A stretch of 15,451 bases of DNA from an uncultured Porphyromonas sp. (GTDB taxonomy: Bacteria > Bacteroidota > Bacteroidia > Bacteroidales > Porphyromonadaceae). Position 1 is the stretch's first letter. Every line of letters begins with the position of its first letter. The position numbers and the translations under genes are program-made. The DNA is taken from assembly GCA_900539155.1 (NCBI GenBank), contig UQBE01000045.1, forward strand, positions 1-15,451. The letters are read 5' to 3'. Positions 12,048 to 15,451 of the stretch are shown piece after piece. The notes under the pieces were generated by a model. That model was given only the letters and a program-made list of their open reading frames with translations. It searched no databases and was not told the DNA's origin.

Positions 12048-13550
12048 CTACGTCCGATCCTTGCGGATTACATCGTGTGCACCTCCCTCGACGATAGAGG
12101 TCGATGAGACTAGCGTGAGCTTGGCATTCTCACGGAGAGACTTGAGGTCGACCGTGCCACAGCTGCTCATTGTTGCTTTAATTTTACTCAGTGTCTGATC
12201 GAGCGTGTCTTTCATTGGACCGGCGTAGGGGACATAGCTGTCTACTCCCTCCTCAAACTTCATTGTAGTCGCTACACCACCGCCATCATACCGCTGCCAG
12301 TTGTGCGCACGATTGGAGCCCTCGCCCCAATACTCCTTGACGATATTGTTACCAATGCGAAGCTTCTCCGTAGGAGACTCGTCAAAGCGGGCGAAGTAGC
12401 GTCCCATCATTAGGAAGTCAGCTCCCATTGCTAGGGCGAGCGTCATGTGGTAGTCGTGGACGATACCGCCATCGCTACAGATGGGGATGTAAATCCCCGT
12501 CTCACGGTAGTAGTCATCACGAGCCTGAGCCACATCAATGACTGCCGAAGCTTGACCACGTCCGATACCTTTCTGCTCACGCGTGATGCAGATAGAGCCA
12601 CCACCGATACCGACTTTGACAAAGTCAGCACCCGCCTCGACAAGATAGCGGAAGCCCTCTTGGTCGACCACATTGCCCGCACCGACGATGACGCTGTCGC
12701 CATACTGCTCACGTATCCAGGTGATAGTCTCCTTCTGCCATACGGAGAAGCCATCAGATGAGTCGATGCAGAGGACATCAGCACCTGCCTCGACAAGTGC
12801 TGGCACTCGCTCCTTGTAGTCGCGTGTGTTGATGCCGGCGCCGACCATTAGCGTCTTATTGTGTGGGTTTTGTAGCTCTAGCGGGTTCTCCTTGTGGCTA
12901 TCGTAATCCTTGCGAAAGACGAAGTAGCAGAGCTTTCTGTCCTCGTCAATGATAGGTAGCGCATTGAGCTTGTGCGCCCAGATGATATCGTTTGCTTCAC
13001 TGAGTGAGATACCCTTGCGACCTGTCGTAAGACGCTCGAAGGGAGTCATAAAGTCTGAGACCTTGCGGTCGAGAGAATCGGTCGAGAGACGGTAGTCTCT
13101 ACTGGTGACGATGCCACAGAGTACTCCGTCGGGCGTGCCATCATCAGTGACCCCTATGGTCGAGTGTCCCGTGCGCTGTGTTAGAGCTAGCACATCGGCG
13201 AGCGTATCGCTCGGACTGACATTGGAGTCGCTCCGGACGAAGCCTGCCTTAAACTTCTTGACACGAGCGACCATCTCTGCCTCCTCTTCGATAGGCTGTG
13301 AGCCAAAGATAAAGGAGAGTCCACCATTGCGTGCCAGAGCTATCGCCATCGTGTCGTTGCTGACGCTCTGCATGATAGCTGAGACAAAGGGGATGTTGAG
13401 ATTGATTCGTGACTCACCCTCTGCGGGACGATACTTAGCTAGGGGGGTACGTAGGGAGATTTTGTCTACGGTACACTCGGGCGTGGTCAGTCCTGGGATG
13501 AGTAGAAACTCGCCAAAGGTGTGCGACGTGTCAGGATAGATGATTGCCAT
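12048..13550 (-). CDS. guaB: IMP dehydrogenase, Tritrichomonas-type divergent class
   Basis: A 500-residue enzyme oxidising IMP to XMP with NAD+, the committed step of GMP synthesis. The TIM barrel is interrupted by a two-CBS region at about 105-220. The active loop GIGGGSICITREQKGIGRGQ (314-333) carries Cys321. NAD-site Asp263 lies in CIDSSDG, and the mobile flap has Arg420-Tyr421 in NWQRYD. Typical bacterial GuaB has GPGSICTTR in the loop, so this is a different branch. The motifs and the constant two-residue offset (Cys319, Asp261, Arg418-Tyr419) match the Tritrichomonas foetus enzyme as I recall it. Lys312 and Arg384 occupy positions tied to mycophenolate resistance in that enzyme. ATG at 13550 is the natural start. 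It follows the DUF4293 gene by 56 bases. Confidence 0.93.
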   Translation of the reverse strand: MAIIYPDTSHTFGEFLLIPGLTTPECTVDKISLRTPLAKYRPAEGESRINLNIPFVSAIMQSVSNDTMAIALARNGGLSFIFGSQPIEEEAEMVARVKKFKAGFVRSDSNVSPSDTLADVLALTQRTGHSTIGVTDDGTPDGVLCGIVTSRDYRLSTDSLDRKVSDFMTPFERLTTGRKGISLSEANDIIWAHKLNALPIIDEDRKLCYFVFRKDYDSHKENPLELQNPHNKTLMVGAGINTRDYKERVPALVEAGADVLCIDSSDGFSVWQKETITWIREQYGDSVIVGAGNVVDQEGFRYLVEAGADFVKVGIGGGSICITREQKGIGRGQASAVIDVAQARDDYYRETGIYIPICSDGGIVHDYHMTLALAMGADFLMMGRYFARFDESPTEKLRIGNNIVKEYWGEGSNRAHNWQRYDGGGVATTMKFEEGVDSYVPYAGPMKDTLDQTLSKIKATMSSCGTVDLKSLRENAKLTLVSSTSIVEGGAHDVIRKDRT

Positions 13551-13606
13551 AGGGATGCAAGTAAATAGAGGTGAATGAGTAGAGGAGACTAGGCTATCGT
13601 AGGGTA

Positions 13607-14056
13607 CTAGCGTAGTCTATTGGAGGCACGTACGAGTATGTCGTCCTTGATGATATTGCGCATAGCCAGATACTGGCAGATGAGGTTGACCAGAGGTAGT
13701 AGGAGCCACACCTGCATACGCGTCGTACCTGCCTGTTGCCAGATCATATATCCGAAAGCAACGATAGCAGCCACCATCAGCAGTAGTCCGATGATGGTGA
13801 GGCGGATCTGTAGCTTGCGCCACTTGTAGAGGAAGATAGTGGCAAAGGAGATAATCGTAACGAGTGAGGTCAGCACAAAGGTGACTAGGTTAAAGTATTT
13901 GATGCTGGTCCACCCCTTTGCGATAATCCCGGTGAAGTTGGCTGCGTAGCTCGCCTCAGCGCCTGTAGGCTCGATGGTAAAGAGCGTGAGTAGTAGCAAG
14001 AGGGTGGCGGTCACCCCACTGAGGAATAGGTATAAGGTCTGGATGCGTTGCCACAT
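13607..14056 (-). CDS. DUF4293 family membrane protein
   Basis: A 149-residue integral membrane protein of the Bacteroidetes family DUF4293. It starts MWQRIQTLYLFLSG and ends RASNRLR, both typical of the family. Four hydrophobic segments lie at about 8-27, 54-76, 83-105 and 116-133, with LYKWRKLQIRL between the second and third and LLPLVNLICQYLAMR near the end. The function is unknown. It lies 29 bases after rpoZ, a neighbourhood (bamD, rpoZ, DUF4293) I recognise from other Bacteroidetes, and 56 bases before IMPDH. Confidence 0.86.
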   Translation of the reverse strand: MWQRIQTLYLFLSGVTATLLLLLTLFTIEPTGAEASYAANFTGIIAKGWTSIKYFNLVTFVLTSLVTIISFATIFLYKWRKLQIRLTIIGLLLMVAAIVAFGYMIWQQAGTTRMQVWLLLPLVNLICQYLAMRNIIKDDILVRASNRLR

Positions 14057-14085
14057 AGTCGGAAGGTGATTGAGTTTAGATAGCC

Positions 14086-14421
14086 TTAGTCCTGAGCTTT
14101 GTCAGAGGGAAGGCGGAAGTAGACCTCACCGTTGAGAAACTCCGTCGTGGCGACAAGCGATGGCTTGGGTAGCTGTTCGTAATACTTAGATATCTCAATC
14201 TGCTCAGCGTTTTCGACCGTATCCTCGACGTTGTCTTGGTAGTTAGCAAACTCCTGTAGCTTCTCCCGTATCTCGTCTCGCATCTCTACGGATAGCTGGT
14301 TGGCGCGCTTGGAGATGATACGTACGGTCTCGTAGATATTTCCAGTCTGCTCCCACAGCTCAGGGAGGGAGCGGGTGATAGTACTCTGTGGTACTGGTTG
14401 CTTCTTATGTTCTGTTGTCAT
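14086..14421 (-). CDS. rpoZ: DNA-directed RNA polymerase subunit omega, Bacteroidetes type
   Basis: A 111-residue omega subunit that helps assemble and stabilise the beta' subunit of RNA polymerase. The characteristic TGNIYETVRIISKRANQLS (26-44) is followed by KLQEFANYQDNVEDTVEN and QIEISKYYEQLPKPSLVATT, features of the longer Bacteroidetes form. ATG at 14421 gives normal length. It lies 81 bases after bamD and 29 before the DUF4293 gene. In the upstream gap I see only a short TATTTTG resembling a one-base-short -7 element, so it may be read mainly from the bamD promoter. Confidence 0.92.
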   Translation of the reverse strand: MTTEHKKQPVPQSTITRSLPELWEQTGNIYETVRIISKRANQLSVEMRDEIREKLQEFANYQDNVEDTVENAEQIEISKYYEQLPKPSLVATTEFLNGEVYFRLPSDKAQD

Positions 14422-14502
14422 AGTACTATTATAGGGTCAAAATAGGGTGAGAGATGTCCAGAGGGCTGGTAGGTGTGTAGGAGTCACCTTAGCGGTATCC
14501 GC

Positions 14503-15315
14503 CTAGCTAACGATCATACGCTGTGCGCGGTCTCGCATAGACTTAGCACGCTTGATGTACTTGCCCTGGGGGTATGCGTTCTCATAGTTGTAGTATGCAT
14601 CGATAACTTCACGAAGTCGCCCCTGCTTCTTGCTCTCTACACTATTCATAGCCTGTTGATATGAGGACTCGAGTATGATGAAGAGTAGCTCCTCACGGTG
14701 CTTGGTGTAGGGATAAGCCTTGAGCGCATTGCGTGCGGTTATGATGGCAGATATATAGTTATTGCCAAGGTATGTACCTAGGTTGTAGTATAAGTCGGCG
14801 GTGATAAGTTCTTTCTTGGCTAAGTTGTCCTGTAAGTCGAAGAGCATCTGCTCGACCTCCTTGCGGTGCTCGCTCTCGGGGTGTGCCTCTAGGAAGCCTT
14901 GTAGCTCCTTGAGTGCGCTGTAGGTGACAGATTGATCCAGACGTGGGGCAGGAGCAATGCGATAGAGTGAGAGACCCGTCTTGTACTGTGCCTCAGTGGC
15001 TCGTGGGTCTTGTGGGTACTTAGTGTATAGTCTGCGAAAGTATTCGGCAGCACTCGACTCTTGCTTGTTGTGAAGCAGGGCATCTGCCATAATATATAGA
15101 GCCTGAGCTCCCTCCTGTGTGCCCTCGTATTGGGGTAGGACATCGACCATCAGCTCAGCGACACGTCCATACTTGCCCTCGTTGTAGTACTTCTTGGCAT
15201 AGGAGTAGCGTAGACTAGGGTCTTTGGACTTCTGTATGCGCACATACTCAGCGCAGCTACTGGTGAGCAGGAGCCAGCTAAGTATCAGGATGCGGAGGAG
15301 AGCTTGTCTTGTCAT
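14503..15315 (-). CDS. bamD: Outer membrane assembly lipoprotein BamD
   Basis: A 270-residue lipoprotein of the BAM complex that folds and inserts outer-membrane beta-barrel proteins. The signal peptide ends in lipobox LTSSC with Cys21. The mature part consists of TPR-like helices: YSYAKKYYNEGKYGRVAELM (38-57), ALYIMADALLHNKQESSAAE (72-91), a third near 130-165, and NNYISAIITARNALKAYP (185-202), as in YfiO/BamD. ATG at 15315 gives a compact signal peptide; a GTG two codons earlier (15321) is open but less likely. A -7 element lies 32 bases upstream. It leads the run to rpoZ, DUF4293, IMPDH and miaA. Confidence 0.92.
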   Translation of the reverse strand: MTRQALLRILILSWLLLTSSCAEYVRIQKSKDPSLRYSYAKKYYNEGKYGRVAELMVDVLPQYEGTQEGAQALYIMADALLHNKQESSAAEYFRRLYTKYPQDPRATEAQYKTGLSLYRIAPAPRLDQSVTYSALKELQGFLEAHPESEHRKEVEQMLFDLQDNLAKKELITADLYYNLGTYLGNNYISAIITARNALKAYPYTKHREELLFIILESSYQQAMNSVESKKQGRLREVIDAYYNYENAYPQGKYIKRAKSMRDRAQRMIVS

Positions 15316-15347
15316 ATACACTTATACCTACAGGATACTATCAGACG

Positions 15348-15355
15348 CAAAGGTA
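15348..15355 (-). promoter_or_regulatory. Putative promoter -7 element of bamD
   Basis: Minus-strand TACCTTTG matches TAnnTTTG, 32 bases before the bamD ATG. No convincing -33 TTTG is seen at normal spacing. Confidence 0.6.
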
Positions 15356-15409
15356 CGAAAAAGAGATTAGACTACACGCCCGCTTGCGCGCACATTCAGG
15401 GCTGACGCA

Positions 15410-15451
15410 TTATAATTCTATTTCGAAGATTTCCTCTGGAGTCATACGTGC
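15410..15451 (-). CDS. C-terminal end of an unidentified protein, cut by the window edge
   Basis: On the minus strand one frame reads ARMTPEEIFEIEL and then TAA at 15412-15410. The other two frames hit stops or look non-coding. The acidic, hydrophobic composition and the position just upstream of the bamD promoter fit the end of a gene, but 13 residues are too few to identify it. Confidence 0.35.
   Translation of the reverse strand, partial: ARMTPEEIFEIEL

Noticed and set aside
12048..13550. GMP reductase rather than IMP dehydrogenase
   Set aside because: The CBS region and the Arg-Tyr flap are present; GMP reductase lacks both.

Overview
The window reads as chromosomal DNA of a Bacteroidetes species, most likely a Porphyromonas near the asaccharolytica/uenonis group. 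That placement is inferred from protein family content and moderate GC, not from a database search. The pointers are Bacteroidetes-restricted families (DUF4293, DUF4294, DUF2023 beside flavodoxin, GIN/DUF2807), the Bacteroidetes form of RNA polymerase omega, TAnnTTTG -7 promoter elements, and tRNA genes without encoded CCA.

Layout. 1-310: 3' part of tRNA-Tyr(GTA) and a complete tRNA-Gly(TCC), ended by a 10-bp terminator. 453-2620 (minus): TetR regulator, FabG-type reductase and an RluA/RluD-family pseudouridine synthase, with a terminator at 453-490. 2767-3948 (plus): a two-TM orphan sensor histidine kinase divergent from the TetR gene. 3949-4390: a non-coding, hairpin- and repeat-rich gap between convergent genes. 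4391-5306 (minus): long-chain flavodoxin followed by a DUF2023 protein. 5417-10269 (minus): a five-gene run of GIN-domain lipoprotein, FtsB/DivIC-like protein, small membrane protein, S4-containing pseudouridine synthase and DsbD, closed by a hairpin terminator. 10388-11020 (plus): a DUF4294 exported protein. 11040-15315 (minus): BamD, RpoZ, DUF4293 protein, IMP dehydrogenase and MiaA. 15410-15451: the tail of another minus-strand reading frame.

The genes are mostly housekeeping: tRNA and RNA modification (two pseudouridine synthases, MiaA), envelope biogenesis and cell division (BamD, DsbD, FtsB/DivIC-like), nucleotide and fatty-acid metabolism (IMPDH, FabG), electron transfer (flavodoxin) and transcription (omega). 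I see no phage, insertion sequence, CRISPR array or defence island.

The observations most worth following are: a tRNA-Gly whose invariant G19-C56 tertiary pair appears swapped to A19-U56; an IMP dehydrogenase that by motif and residue numbering belongs to the divergent class I know from the protozoan Tritrichomonas foetus; a cluster of about 22-bp degenerate tandem repeats with competing hairpins; face-to-face core promoters between the GIN and DUF4294 genes; and an S4 pseudouridine synthase with a degenerate HQIR motif. I found no convincing new multi-gene system.
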